Positions 8,530 to 17,498 of a stretch of 64,000 nucleotides of DNA are shown here, one piece after another. How positions within the stretch are numbered: position 1 is the first letter of the stretch; every line of letters begins with the position of its first letter. This DNA comes from Paraflavitalea devenefica (GTDB taxonomy: Bacteria; Bacteroidota; Bacteroidia; Chitinophagales; Chitinophagaceae). The translations under genes were made by a program, and so were the position numbers. Under the pieces are notes generated by a model, which saw only the letters and a program-made list of their open reading frames with translations, made no database searches and was not told the origin of the DNA. The stretch covers positions 846,985 to 910,984 of the forward strand of contig NZ_JAARML010000003.1 in the NCBI RefSeq assembly GCF_011759375.1. Direction: 5' to 3'.

Positions 8530-9009
8530 TTATTTATCCCTGAATGTCAGTCCCCGGGTAAGGCGGTTAATAGCTTCAGCTATCCGTTCTACCCGGGTTT
8601 CTTCTTTTTTGGCGCTGTAGATCCAGTCAATATATTGTTTCTGCTCACTTTCGGGAAACCCATAAAATGTTTTGTGGGCAGCGGGTTCATCCCGCAGGCA
8701 TTCCAGCAGGTCGGGTGGGATATCCAGGGGATCATCGTCGGCATACAATACCAGCTTCACCTGGTCGCCTTCACTTTTTTTTATCTGCTTACGGATCTCC
8801 ACCTTTACGGGCATAAACATGCTGCCATTGGTCATGGGCATCAGGTTAAAGGGTTTCAGCTCATAATCATCAATAAGTCCCTTTACCTGCACCATACCCC
8901 TTTTCCCCCGCATATCAGGTGTTATTTCTTTTATAACGATGTAGGTCCAGCCCCCTTTGCCGGGCATTCTTTGCAGCCTGTACTTTTTATTCACCAGCGG
9001 CTTCTCCAT
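8530..9009 (-). CDS. DUF1905 / YdeI (OmpD-associated) family protein
   Basis: 159 residues in two parts. The N-terminal half (~1-85) is a small barrel matching DUF1905: GGWTYIVIKEI, RGKRGMVQVKGLIDDYEL, FMPVKVEIRKQIKKSEGDQVKLVL. The C-terminal half (~95-159) matches the YdeI/OmpD-associated helical segment: FYGFPESEQKQYIDWIYSAK, then ETRVERIAEAINRL. The biochemical role of the family is not established; homologues are sometimes called bacteriocin-protection proteins. The gene overlaps the end of queG by 23 bp and is probably cotranscribed with it. Confidence 0.85.
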   Translation of the reverse strand: MEKPLVNKKYRLQRMPGKGGWTYIVIKEITPDMRGKRGMVQVKGLIDDYELKPFNLMPMTNGSMFMPVKVEIRKQIKKSEGDQVKLVLYADDDPLDIPPDLLECLRDEPAAHKTFYGFPESEQKQYIDWIYSAKKEETRVERIAEAINRLTRGLTFRDK

Positions 9010-9943
9010 GCGATGTGTTTTGTAAAAAGGTTAAGTTACGTTGTATACCCTGGAATTTGGAACGCTTGAGCGGAGAATGCCGGAAGATCTTTTTAAAGGA
9101 ATCTTCCGTGAGCGACTGCCATTCGGCAGTGGTAAAGTTGAGCAATTCAGGGATAGGCGTGAATTCAATTTCATGGGTAGGCCGGGAAAACCGGTTCCAC
9201 GGACATACATCCTGGCAGGTATCACAACCAAAGAACCAGTTGTCAAACTTATTCTTCATATCCCCGGGGATCAGCTTTTCTTTCAGCTCAATCGTAAAAT
9301 AGGAAATACATTTACTGCCATCCACTACCTTATTGTCCAGTATGGCATCAGTGGGGCAGGCGTCAATACACTTACGGCAGGTGCCGCAATAATCTTTCGC
9401 AAAAGGATCATCATATTGCAAAGGAAGATCGGTAATAAGGGTGGCGATAAAGAAAAAGGAACCGGCTTGTTTGGTAAGCAGGTTACCATTCCTGCCCACC
9501 CAGCCCAGCCCGCTGCGCTGGGCCCATGCCCGCTCCAATACAGGCGCCGAATCCACAAAGCCTCTTCCATGTACTTCCCCGATGTGTAGTTTTATTAAGG
9601 CCAGCAGCTTATTGAGTTTCTCCCGGATCACTTCATGGTAGTCTTTTCCGTAGGCGTATTTGGAAACTTTGAGCGATTCCGGTTCCTGTTGTTCCGCCGG
9701 ATAATAATTCAACAGCAGGGTAATGACCGACTGGGCGCCGGGTACCAGCTTTGTTGGGTCTATCCTTAGCTCAAAATGATTTTCCATGTATTGCATGGAG
9801 CCATGCATACCTTGATGCAGCCAGTTTTCCAGCCGCCGGGCATCCTCCTCCAGCCGCTGCGCCCGGGCTATGCCGCAATAATCAAACCCAAGCTGTGCAG
9901 CATAAGATTTAATAAGCGCGGTATGTTGCTCAGTTTTAAGCAT
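8987..9943 (-). CDS. queG: Epoxyqueuosine reductase
   Basis: QueG performs the last step of tRNA queuosine synthesis, reducing epoxyqueuosine with a cobalamin and two [4Fe-4S] clusters. The 318 residues show the conserved catalytic acid in VDSAPVLERAWA (D131) and the GLGWVGRNGNLL motif. The ferredoxin-like cysteines are CGTCRKCIDACP (C186, C189, C192, C196), C212, and CDTCQDVCPW (C240, C243, C247), with the partner cysteine positions of both clusters intact. Length suits the short QueG form without a HEAT-repeat tail. The downstream DUF1905 gene overlaps it; xylB is divergent. Confidence 0.96.
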   Translation of the reverse strand: MLKTEQHTALIKSYAAQLGFDYCGIARAQRLEEDARRLENWLHQGMHGSMQYMENHFELRIDPTKLVPGAQSVITLLLNYYPAEQQEPESLKVSKYAYGKDYHEVIREKLNKLLALIKLHIGEVHGRGFVDSAPVLERAWAQRSGLGWVGRNGNLLTKQAGSFFFIATLITDLPLQYDDPFAKDYCGTCRKCIDACPTDAILDNKVVDGSKCISYFTIELKEKLIPGDMKNKFDNWFFGCDTCQDVCPWNRFSRPTHEIEFTPIPELLNFTTAEWQSLTEDSFKKIFRHSPLKRSKFQGIQRNLTFLQNTSHGEAAGE

Positions 9944-10055
9944 CTTGTATTTCCTTCTGGATTCTGTTCTTTAGTTCTCCAGGTGCAATTTATGAAAGAT
10001 AAAATGCCTAAATTGGCTACCCATACAAAAAAACACTTCACTAAATAAAACGATT

Positions 10056-11540
10056 GTGAAATATTTACTTGGTTTTGATATTGGCTCTTCCTCCGTTAAG
10101 GTCGCTTTAATAGAAATAGCCAATGGTAAAATAGCGGCCACGGCCTTTTCCCCTGCTGATGAAATGCCCATTGCAGCCCCTAAAACCGGGTTTGCCGAAC
10201 AGGACCCCGACAGGTGGTGGCAGGAACTGCAGCATGCCCTGCAAAAAGTACGGCAGCAGGTTGCTTTCCAGGGCGATGAAGTAGCTGCTATTGGTATCTC
10301 TTACCAGATGCATGGCCTTGTTTGCGTGGACAAAGCAGGAAAGCCTTTGCGTCCCTCCATTATCTGGTGCGATGGCAGGGCTGTAGCATACGGCAATAAA
10401 GCCTTTGAAGCATTGGGCGAAGATTTCAGTCTATCCAACTTCTTAAACTCTCCGGGCAACTTTACGGCCTCCAAGCTAAAGTGGGTCAAAGAAAATGAGC
10501 CGGAGCTCTATAAAAAAATACACAAGGTGATGCTGCCGGGTGATTACATCGCCCTGCGCCTGACCGGTGAAGCGACCACTACGGTTTCCGGATTGTCGGA
10601 AGGCATCCTGTGGAACTTCAAAACAAGGTCCGTCGCCAAAGAATTACTGCAGTATTATGGTATAGACGAAAACCTCTTATCATCCATGGTGCCCACGTTT
10701 GGTGAGCAGGGTAGGTTAACGGCCGAAGCTGCCGGCATCCTGCACCTGAAAGCAGGTATACCGGTGAGTTACCGGGCTGGCGATCAGCCCAATAATGCTT
10801 ATTCGCTCAATGTACTGCAACCCGGTGAAGTAGCCGCTACAGCCGGTACTTCGGGTGTGGTGTATGGGGTAACGGATAAGGTGGAATATGATCCTAAATC
10901 GAGGGTGAATACTTTTGTACATGTGAACCATACCGATGCGCAACCCCGTTATGGCATACTACTATGTGTAAATGGTACCGGCATCCTCAATAGCTGGCTG
11001 CGGAAAAACTTCTTTGCTGCGGCCAGCTATGCCGATATGAATGCATTGGCAGCCGCCGTATCGCCTGGTGCGGATGGCCTGCAATTCTTCCCTTTTGGCA
11101 ATGGGGCCGAACGTGTATTGGAGAACAAGGATATGGGCGCTATGCTGCGTGGATTGCAGTTCAACAGGCACGACCGCGGGCATGTGGCCCGGGCTGCCCA
11201 GGAAGGTATTGTATTCTCCTTACAATACGGTATGGAAGTGATGCAGCAAATGGGCATGCAGTTAAAAACCATCCGGGCAGGCCATGCCAATATGTTCCTC
11301 AGTGAAGTGTTTGGTAAAGTGTTTGCCAATACTACCGGATGTACGGTGGAGCTGTACAATACAGATGGCGCTGCCGGCGCCGCCCGGGCGGCTGGTGTAG
11401 GAGCAGGTATCTATCCCGACTTTGTATCCTGCTTTACCGGCATGAACGTGATCAAAAAACTGGAACCGGAGAAAGGCCTGCAGGAGCAGTATAGAAATAT
11501 TTATGGAGCATGGAAGCATATGTTACAATCAAATCTATAA
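10056..11540 (+). CDS. xylB: Xylulokinase-type FGGY carbohydrate kinase
   Basis: FGGY kinases phosphorylate sugars at the terminal hydroxyl using ATP; this one most resembles D-xylulose kinases. Visible features: the N-terminal phosphate-binding loop GFDIGSSSVK (residues 6-15), GISYQMHGLV with the Met-His substrate pair, IIWCDGRA, LPGDYIALRLTG, and the catalytic Asp in AGDQPNNA (D243). The second ATPase lobe contains AGTSGVVYGV and, near the C terminus, GAAGAARAAGVGAG. The start is GTG at 10056. No xylose isomerase or transporter lies nearby, so substrate specificity is inferred from sequence type alone. Confidence 0.85.
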   Translation: MKYLLGFDIGSSSVKVALIEIANGKIAATAFSPADEMPIAAPKTGFAEQDPDRWWQELQHALQKVRQQVAFQGDEVAAIGISYQMHGLVCVDKAGKPLRPSIIWCDGRAVAYGNKAFEALGEDFSLSNFLNSPGNFTASKLKWVKENEPELYKKIHKVMLPGDYIALRLTGEATTTVSGLSEGILWNFKTRSVAKELLQYYGIDENLLSSMVPTFGEQGRLTAEAAGILHLKAGIPVSYRAGDQPNNAYSLNVLQPGEVAATAGTSGVVYGVTDKVEYDPKSRVNTFVHVNHTDAQPRYGILLCVNGTGILNSWLRKNFFAAASYADMNALAAAVSPGADGLQFFPFGNGAERVLENKDMGAMLRGLQFNRHDRGHVARAAQEGIVFSLQYGMEVMQQMGMQLKTIRAGHANMFLSEVFGKVFANTTGCTVELYNTDGAAGAARAAGVGAGIYPDFVSCFTGMNVIKKLEPEKGLQEQYRNIYGAWKHMLQSNL

Positions 11541-11579
11541 GCCTGGCGGCTGTATTATAATTTTTAAAACCGATTGCTT

Positions 11580-12686
11580 ATGACTGAACCCATTCTTTCT
11601 GATTATGACAATCAATACAGAATTTATGATTCATTTGCGAAGAAAATGGAAAGGCTGATTGGGGAGTTATTAATGGAAAAGTCAATAAAGGTACATTATA
11701 TATCTGGACGATCAAAAGATAGAGAAAGTCTTAAAAATAAAATTATGAGTAAGGCTGGCAAATATGCTAACCTTACTGATATTACAGACTTAGCCGGTGT
11801 AAGAATCATTACCTATCTGGAAAGCGATGTGGATATTGTTGCAGATTTGATTATTGCAGAGTTTGAAATAGATAAAGAAAACTCAGTTGATAAAAGAAAG
11901 CTCCAAACAAATGAATTTGGTTATAAGTCGCTGCATTACGTGATCTCTCTCAATAGTCCAAGAAAAGATGTAACAGAATATAAATCGTTTAATGATCTTA
12001 AATGTGAAATCCAGATTAGGTCAATACTTCAACATGCTTGGGCAGAGATAGAGCACGATTTAGGATATAAGAGTAAGAATTCGGTACCAGAAGTGTATCA
12101 AAGGGATTTTAACAGGTTAGCAGCGCTTTTGGAAACAGCGGATAAGGAGTTTGATAGGCTAAAAACGCATTTGATAGGTTATGAAGAGGTAGTTGCAAAA
12201 CTTATAAAGGATGCGCCGCAAGACGTAGATATTAACCAGGCATCTTTGCATGCATTTCTTAAATCTAATAGGGTTTTGTTACTAATTAGAGCCCTTGCTG
12301 AGAACAATAATATCACTATTTACGAGAGCAAGGATTTAACCTATAGTTTACAAAAATTTGAATATTTGGGTATTAAGACAATTAAACAGCTTGAAGGGTG
12401 TATAAACAAAAATGAAATTAAACTTATTCAATTTGCAAATTCGTTTATACAAATGACGATTTCAAATGATATACAAAAAGTTTTTTCATTAACCAAATTG
12501 CCAGAAAATTTACCTTTTACAATCTTCCAACATTTCTACGCCGCTCAATCACTCGATAAGGAATATATAATGGGTTATATGGGAGATGCAGGTTCTAATT
12601 TAGACCAAACTGTTCGAAGTAATCTTGCTGAGGCCTTCATACAGATGTATAAAGCCCTGGGAGGTACTAACCCTTCTAACTCTTAG
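11580..12686 (+). CDS. Stand-alone RelA/SpoT-type synthetase-domain protein with extra C-terminal domain
   Basis: 368 residues from the ATG at 11580 (a TTG two codons upstream is possible). Residues ~20-195 carry the nucleotidyltransferase motifs of (p)ppGpp synthetases: GRSKDRESLKNKI (R44, K46), DITDLAGVRIITYL (D70), EFGYKSLHYVI (G114-S117), and EIQIRSILQHAWAEIEHDLGYK (E143, Q145, R147, H152). There is no HD hydrolase, TGS or ACT domain. Residues ~200-368 are helical and unrecognised. The gene is visibly richer in A+T than its neighbours and has no same-strand partner, which suggests acquisition. It may be a small alarmone synthetase, or a nucleotide-modifying toxin or defence factor of the same fold; sequence alone does not decide. 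Confidence 0.85.
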   Translation: MTEPILSDYDNQYRIYDSFAKKMERLIGELLMEKSIKVHYISGRSKDRESLKNKIMSKAGKYANLTDITDLAGVRIITYLESDVDIVADLIIAEFEIDKENSVDKRKLQTNEFGYKSLHYVISLNSPRKDVTEYKSFNDLKCEIQIRSILQHAWAEIEHDLGYKSKNSVPEVYQRDFNRLAALLETADKEFDRLKTHLIGYEEVVAKLIKDAPQDVDINQASLHAFLKSNRVLLLIRALAENNNITIYESKDLTYSLQKFEYLGIKTIKQLEGCINKNEIKLIQFANSFIQMTISNDIQKVFSLTKLPENLPFTIFQHFYAAQSLDKEYIMGYMGDAGSNLDQTVRSNLAEAFIQMYKALGGTNPSNS

Positions 12687-12710
12687 AAGAGTGATAACTC
12701 TCTCAATCTC

Positions 12711-13757
12711 TCACTTACAGACTCCTACCTGCTCATCCACCGCTTCCTTGAATTGGAGATAAAAATCTTTCTTCTGTTCGCCTAAGATTGTTTTGACGAA
12801 AATGATGGCGGCATAATTACGGCATTTGTCAATATAGGGCCAGGTGCCAAACAGGCCCGGACTGCTCAGTACTGTTGCATTGCCATTGGCATCTTTTTCC
12901 TGTATCCATTCACCCAGGCCATATTCAAAGCCTTCGGCTGCTTTGGGCGTATACTTCACCGGTAATCCGGGGAAATGGTTTTTCTGCATTTCGGCAATAG
13001 AAGCCTCACTCAAAATACGCTTACCTTCAAACACGCCTTTATTCAGCATCATTATGAGGAAGTTCATATAATCAAGGGCGGAAGATACGGCGCCGCCGGA
13101 AGGATTGGGAGCACCTCCATTGTCGTTGGTGAAATTAGTGGCGCGCATCTTCAGTGGCCGGGTAATTTTTTCCTGTACCAGGCGGTCAAAACTCTTCTTG
13201 CTGACAATCTCTGCTACACGGGCAGCCAGGTTGAGCCCACTGGGGCCGTAGGCAAACTCTTTGCCCGGGTTATTGGATATTTCCTTCGCAGCAATGGCAT
13301 TGGCCTCATCCTGGAGTGATTCAAACTTTCTCCGTTCCAGCAGCCTGCCCAGTCCGCCTTTTCCATCAATGCCGGTAGTGTGCGACAGGCATTCCCGGAT
13401 GGTGATGTAACTTTTCATATATTTTTCCAGCACAGGGATATACTTGCTCACGCGGTCATCGAGTGAGAGCTTACCCTCATCTACCAGGGTCATGATCACA
13501 GCAGCCGTTAACCACTTGCTGCAACTGGCAATGGGCGCCTGTGTTTTGGCAACAAAATCCTGGCCTATTTCTTTTTTGTAAATCAGTTTGCCATCTTTCC
13601 AAACCAGGGCCACGATATTGTTGCCCAACAGCTTCTTATTCTTCTCCAGCAGTTGGTCCACAGGGCTGAAATCCTGGGCGTGGACAGTCTGCAACAATAG
13701 CAGGAAAAGTAAGCCTAAACTGAATTTTGGACAGGTTTGGGAGCGTTTTAATGACAT
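12711..13757 (-). CDS. Exported serine hydrolase (beta-lactamase / class C family)
   Basis: The open frame continues upstream to 14033, but the ATG at 13757 starts directly before a signal peptide (residues 1-28, Leu-rich, ending VHA/Q) and is chosen, giving 348 residues. Family hallmarks are the SxxK catalytic motif SCSK (S78-K81), the LSHTTGIDG segment after it, and FAYGPSG (Y170) at the position of the second catalytic motif. These proteins act in the periplasm or at the cell surface as peptidases, esterases or beta-lactamase-like enzymes; the substrate cannot be told. It is convergent with the RelA/SpoT-type gene (24 bp apart) and divergent from clpB. Confidence 0.85.
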   Translation of the reverse strand: MSLKRSQTCPKFSLGLLFLLLLQTVHAQDFSPVDQLLEKNKKLLGNNIVALVWKDGKLIYKKEIGQDFVAKTQAPIASCSKWLTAAVIMTLVDEGKLSLDDRVSKYIPVLEKYMKSYITIRECLSHTTGIDGKGGLGRLLERRKFESLQDEANAIAAKEISNNPGKEFAYGPSGLNLAARVAEIVSKKSFDRLVQEKITRPLKMRATNFTNDNGGAPNPSGGAVSSALDYMNFLIMMLNKGVFEGKRILSEASIAEMQKNHFPGLPVKYTPKAAEGFEYGLGEWIQEKDANGNATVLSSPGLFGTWPYIDKCRNYAAIIFVKTILGEQKKDFYLQFKEAVDEQVGVCK

Positions 13758-13934
13758 AAATGCGGGAAATTTTGACTTGGATTGTGATTTGTGTAATGGG
13801 TTTAAAGTTATTTGAAAATACGGTATCTGAACCTTAAGGGTTGGCATAATGTTGTTATTAACGATACTTTTACCAGCTCCATAAGGCCCCCACAGACCCC
13901 GGATACCGTTACCAAATACCAAAAGGAAGAGATT

Positions 13935-16553
13935 ATGAACCTGAACAATTTTACCATCAAGGCCCAGGAAGCGATCGCGCAGGCGCAACAGATCGCTTTT
14001 AATTACGGGAATGTAAATATAGAAACGGAGCACCTGCTCAAGAGCCTGCTGGAGCAGCAGGATTCGCCCGTGGAATACCTGCTCAAAAAGAATAATGTGA
14101 CCCTAAACCTGCTGGAGAGCAAGCTGGAAGAAGCAATTAACAAGCTGCCTAAGGTAAGTGGCGGCGCCCAGCCTGCCCAGTCTATTGGCCGCGATGCCAA
14201 TAACGCTATACTTCGTGCAGGTACTACCCTCAAACAATTTGGTGATGAATTCGTGAGTGTGGAACACCTCGTGGTGGCCATCATACAGGGTAGTGACAAT
14301 ACAGCCAGGTTATTGAAAGAGGCCGGTCTTACTGAAAAAGGACTGGTAGCTGCCATTAAGGACCTGCGCAAAGGCGATACGATTAAAAGCCAAACGCAGG
14401 AAACCCAGTTCAATGCCCTGAATAAATATGCCAAAAACCTGAATGAACTGGGCCGCCAGGGTAAGCTGGACCCTGTGATCGGCAGGGATGAAGAGATACG
14501 CCGTACCCTGCACATCCTCTCCCGCCGCAGTAAGAATAATCCTATCCTGGTGGGTGAACCCGGTGTGGGTAAAACAGCCATTGCAGAAGGATTGGCGATG
14601 CGTATTGTAAACGGCGATGTACCGGAGAACCTGAAAACAAAGATCATCTATGCACTGGACATGGGGCAGTTGATTGCCGGCGCCAAATACAAAGGTGAAT
14701 TTGAAGAAAGGCTGAAAGGCGTAGTAAAAGAAGTAAGCACCAGTGAAGGAGAGATCATTCTCTTCATTGATGAGATACATACCCTTGTTGGCGCAGGTGG
14801 TGGCGAGGGTGCTATGGATGCTGCCAATATCCTGAAGCCGGCCCTGGCCAGGGGTGAGCTGCGGGCCATTGGTGCTACCACCCTGAATGAATACCAGAAA
14901 TTCTTTGAAAAAGATAAAGCGCTGGAACGCCGCTTCCAGAAGGTAATGATCGAAGAGCCTTCGGTAGAAGATGCGATCTCCATCCTGCGGGGATTGAAAG
15001 ACCGTTATGAAACGCACCACCATGTGCGGATCAAGGATGAAGCCATCATTGCAGCGGTGGAACTCTCGCACCGGTACATTACCGATCGTTTCCTGCCCGA
15101 TAAGGCCATTGACCTGATTGATGAAAGCGCTGCCAAACTGCGCCTGGAAATGAACAGTATGCCGGAAGAGCTGGACAAGCTGGAGCGGCAGATACGCCAG
15201 TTGGAAATTGAACGGGAGGCCATTAAGCGGGAGAATGATGAGGCAAAGCTGCGTGAGCTCAATACAGAAATTGCCAACCTCAGTGTGGAGCGCGACACGT
15301 TCAAGGCAAAATGGAAAGCAGAAAAAGAAATTGTAGATAAAGTACAGAATGCCAAAGCGGCCATCGAACAGTTAAAGCTGGAGGCCGAACAGGCAGAACG
15401 CAATGGCGAATACGGTAAGGTAGCTGAAATACGCTACGGTAAAGTAAAAGAACAGGAACAGATCATTGCAGATCTCTCCGGCCAGTTGAATGGAAGAGAT
15501 GAAAAGCGTTTGTTGAAAGAGGAAGTAGATGCGGAAGACATTGCAGAGAATGTGGCAAAGGCAACCGGGATACCGGTAACGCGTATGTTGCAGAGCGAAA
15601 GGGAAAAACTGTTGCACCTGGAAGAGCATCTCCATGAACGTGTGGTGGGTCAGGAAGAAGGGATAACCGCCGTAGCGGATGCTATCCGCCGTAGTCGTGC
15701 AGGCCTGCAGGATCCCAGGAAGCCTATCGGTTCCTTCATCTTCCTCGGTACTACCGGTGTAGGTAAGACGGAACTGGCCAAAGCCCTGGCCGAATACCTC
15801 TTCGATGATGAAAGTATGATGACGCGCATTGACATGAGTGAGTACCAGGAAAAACATACGGTGTCGAGGCTGGTAGGCGCACCTCCGGGATATGTAGGAT
15901 ATGATGAAGGTGGTCAGCTCACAGAAGCCGTAAGGCGCAAACCGTACAGTGTGGTGCTGCTGGATGAAATTGAAAAAGCAAACCCGGATGTATGGAATGT
16001 ATTGCTGCAGGTATTGGATGATGGCCGCCTGACCGATAATAAAGGCCGTGTGGTGAATTTTAAGAACACCATTATCATCATGACCAGCAATATAGGCAGC
16101 CATCTCATACAGGAAGCCTTTGAAGGGGTCAATGAACGGAATATTGAAGAGGCTACGGAAAAAGCCAAAGCAGAAGTGATGAACCTCCTGCGGCAGACCA
16201 TCAGGCCCGAATTCCTGAACCGGGTGGATGAGATCATCATGTTCCAGCCATTGCTCAAAAAAGAGATCAGGGGTATTGTCAATATCCAGCTCAATAACCT
16301 GCGGAAGGTGGTGGCTACGAATGGCATTGACCTGCAGTTCAGTGAATATGCGGTAGACTACCTGGCAGAAAATGGGTATGATCCGCAATTCGGCGCCCGT
16401 CCGCTCAAACGGCTGATCCAGAAAGAGATCGTCAACCAGTTATCGAAGAAGATCCTGGCCGGCGATATTGATAAATCACGTCCGGTTTTAGTGGATGTAT
16501 TTGACGGGGTAGTGGTATTCAGGAATGAGGTCCACAACCACATTGCTTCTTAA
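13935..16553 (+). CDS. clpB: ATP-dependent disaggregase ClpB
   Basis: ClpB is a hexameric AAA+ chaperone that pulls polypeptides from aggregates together with DnaK. The ATG at 13935 (MNLNNFTIKAQEA) is chosen because it opens the conserved Clp N-domain; the frame is open upstream to 13812 without conserved sequence. The 872 residues match the family length. Seen in order: a double Clp N-domain (~1-145), AAA+ module 1 with Walker A GEPGVGKT (207-214) and IDEIHTLVGAG, a long coiled-coil M-domain (~400-525, Glu/Lys/Arg-rich), and AAA+ module 2 with GTTGVGKT (605-612) and LLDEIEKA. The C-terminal D2-small domain contains GARPLKRLIQ. No CIRCE-like repeat was seen upstream. Confidence 0.97.
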   Translation: MNLNNFTIKAQEAIAQAQQIAFNYGNVNIETEHLLKSLLEQQDSPVEYLLKKNNVTLNLLESKLEEAINKLPKVSGGAQPAQSIGRDANNAILRAGTTLKQFGDEFVSVEHLVVAIIQGSDNTARLLKEAGLTEKGLVAAIKDLRKGDTIKSQTQETQFNALNKYAKNLNELGRQGKLDPVIGRDEEIRRTLHILSRRSKNNPILVGEPGVGKTAIAEGLAMRIVNGDVPENLKTKIIYALDMGQLIAGAKYKGEFEERLKGVVKEVSTSEGEIILFIDEIHTLVGAGGGEGAMDAANILKPALARGELRAIGATTLNEYQKFFEKDKALERRFQKVMIEEPSVEDAISILRGLKDRYETHHHVRIKDEAIIAAVELSHRYITDRFLPDKAIDLIDESAAKLRLEMNSMPEELDKLERQIRQLEIEREAIKRENDEAKLRELNTEIANLSVERDTFKAKWKAEKEIVDKVQNAKAAIEQLKLEAEQAERNGEYGKVAEIRYGKVKEQEQIIADLSGQLNGRDEKRLLKEEVDAEDIAENVAKATGIPVTRMLQSEREKLLHLEEHLHERVVGQEEGITAVADAIRRSRAGLQDPRKPIGSFIFLGTTGVGKTELAKALAEYLFDDESMMTRIDMSEYQEKHTVSRLVGAPPGYVGYDEGGQLTEAVRRKPYSVVLLDEIEKANPDVWNVLLQVLDDGRLTDNKGRVVNFKNTIIIMTSNIGSHLIQEAFEGVNERNIEEATEKAKAEVMNLLRQTIRPEFLNRVDEIIMFQPLLKKEIRGIVNIQLNNLRKVVATNGIDLQFSEYAVDYLAENGYDPQFGARPLKRLIQKEIVNQLSKKILAGDIDKSRPVLVDVFDGVVVFRNEVHNHIAS

Positions 16554-16601
16554 ACGCATGCCACCTATGACGCACTAAAACCGTCTATATAGCATATTAC
16601 C

Positions 16602-16635
16602 AAAGCCATTCTGCCGTGAGCGGAGTGGCTTTTTT
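16602..16635 (+). terminator. Rho-independent terminator after clpB
   Basis: AAAGCCA (16602-16608) pairs with TGGCTTT near 16626-16632, with partial pairing inside the loop, followed by a run of T. It lies about 50 bp after the clpB stop and just before the DsbA-fold gene. Confidence 0.8.
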
Positions 16636-16653
16636 GTTAAGAAAAACTTAAAT

Positions 16654-17226
16654 ATGGCAATGAATAATAAACCGAAAGTCATTGAGATCATTTCACCCAA
16701 AGACATGTGGCAGGGTCCTGCCAATGCCCCGGTGAAACTGGTAGAATTTGGCGATTATGAGAGTGAGGCCTGTGCCAAAGCGCATGAAGTGGTAAAAAAG
16801 CTGCTCCATGCCTATGGTAACCAGGTCAGGTTCAATTTCCGGCATTTCCCCCTTACACAGGTGCACCAGCGGGCACACAAGGCCGCCGAAGCTGCGGTAG
16901 GGGCCGGGCAGGCGGGTAAATTCTGGGAAATGCATGATATCCTCTTTCATAACCGCAAGAACCTGGGCAGTGTCAGTCTGAAAGAACATTCGAAAGATGC
17001 AGGCGTAAGTGATAAACATTTCCTGAACCGCCTGATAGATTCATTTTATGGCTGGACAGTACGTACCGACCTGTTAGAGGGCCTGGCATTGGGCGTAAGG
17101 GATGTACCTGCTTTCTTCATCAATGATGTGCCCTATACCGGTAAGCCCACTTTTGATGGCCTCAGCAAAGCCATTGATGAAGCCCTGAAAGGAAAGCGTA
17201 AATCACCCGCCAAAGAGCGGGCATAA
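16654..17226 (+). CDS. DsbA-fold (thioredoxin-like) protein lacking the first active-site cysteine
   Basis: 190 residues without signal peptide. The fold is indicated by APVKLVEFGDYES, VRFNFRHFPL, HKAAEAAVGAGQAGKFWEMHDILF and the cis-proline loop RDVPAFFIN (P152), all typical of DsbA/thioredoxin_4 proteins. At the active site the usual YECPYC is replaced by YESEAC: Ser37 stands where the nucleophilic cysteine should be and only Cys40 remains. A normal disulfide exchange is therefore unlikely; a peroxidatic, glutathione-linked or purely binding role is possible. The protein is probably cytoplasmic. It follows clpB in the same direction but beyond a terminator. Confidence 0.85.
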   Translation: MAMNNKPKVIEIISPKDMWQGPANAPVKLVEFGDYESEACAKAHEVVKKLLHAYGNQVRFNFRHFPLTQVHQRAHKAAEAAVGAGQAGKFWEMHDILFHNRKNLGSVSLKEHSKDAGVSDKHFLNRLIDSFYGWTVRTDLLEGLALGVRDVPAFFINDVPYTGKPTFDGLSKAIDEALKGKRKSPAKERA

Positions 17227-17230
17227 TAAA

Positions 17231-17298
17231 TTGTCAGGCTTAGTCCCGCAGAGCGGGATAAACTCTGTCGAAGCCCTTCGACAAGCTCAGGGTGACAA
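17231..17298. repeat. Palindromic intergenic repeat, second copy, inverted
   Basis: Outer arms TTGTCA and TGACAA enclose the hairpins TCCCGC-AGA-GCGGGA and CTGTCGAAG-CCC-TTCGACA. Compared with 8457-8523 the order of the inner hairpins is reversed, so this copy is in the opposite orientation. It follows the DsbA-fold gene by 5 bp. Confidence 0.8.
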
Positions 17299-17498
17299 CG
17301 TTCTCATTTTTATCCTGTAATCCTTATTAGCAAAGGAATACAGCCGTTTTTAACCCGATTTTAGCCGGACTATAATGATTGTATTTAAATAATCAAAAAA
17401 ATCACAATATCTATACCTGATATTAGGTATTAATGCCATTTTTCGTTATTCTTGCGCTTAACCCTGCCTTATCCTGCCCAACCAACCCTTTAACTGAT
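17299..17498. promoter_or_regulatory. A+T-rich intergenic region with AGGTAT palindrome
   Basis: No gene is seen. At 17413-17430 the inverted repeat ATACCT-GATATT-AGGTAT is present. The same AGGTAT half-site recurs in the large inverted repeat at 19358-19429, on the other side of the LuxR-type genes, so it is a candidate operator for one of these regulators. That link is inference. Confidence 0.4.

Noticed and set aside
8530..9009. Bacteriocin-immunity role for the DUF1905/YdeI protein
   Set aside because: The name is inherited annotation; no bacteriocin gene is near and no activity is established for the family.
9041..9589. Open frame antisense to queG
   Set aside because: Shadow of the conserved iron-sulfur enzyme on the other strand.
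12684..12705. Terminator between the RelA/SpoT-type gene and the serine hydrolase
   Set aside because: Only a six-base stem with a two-base loop (ACTCTT-AG-AAGAGT) and no T-run; too weak to call.
15372..16388. Long open frame antisense to clpB (338 codons)
   Set aside because: Lies wholly inside the highly conserved clpB gene on the opposite strand; His/Phe-rich shadow of ClpB codons.
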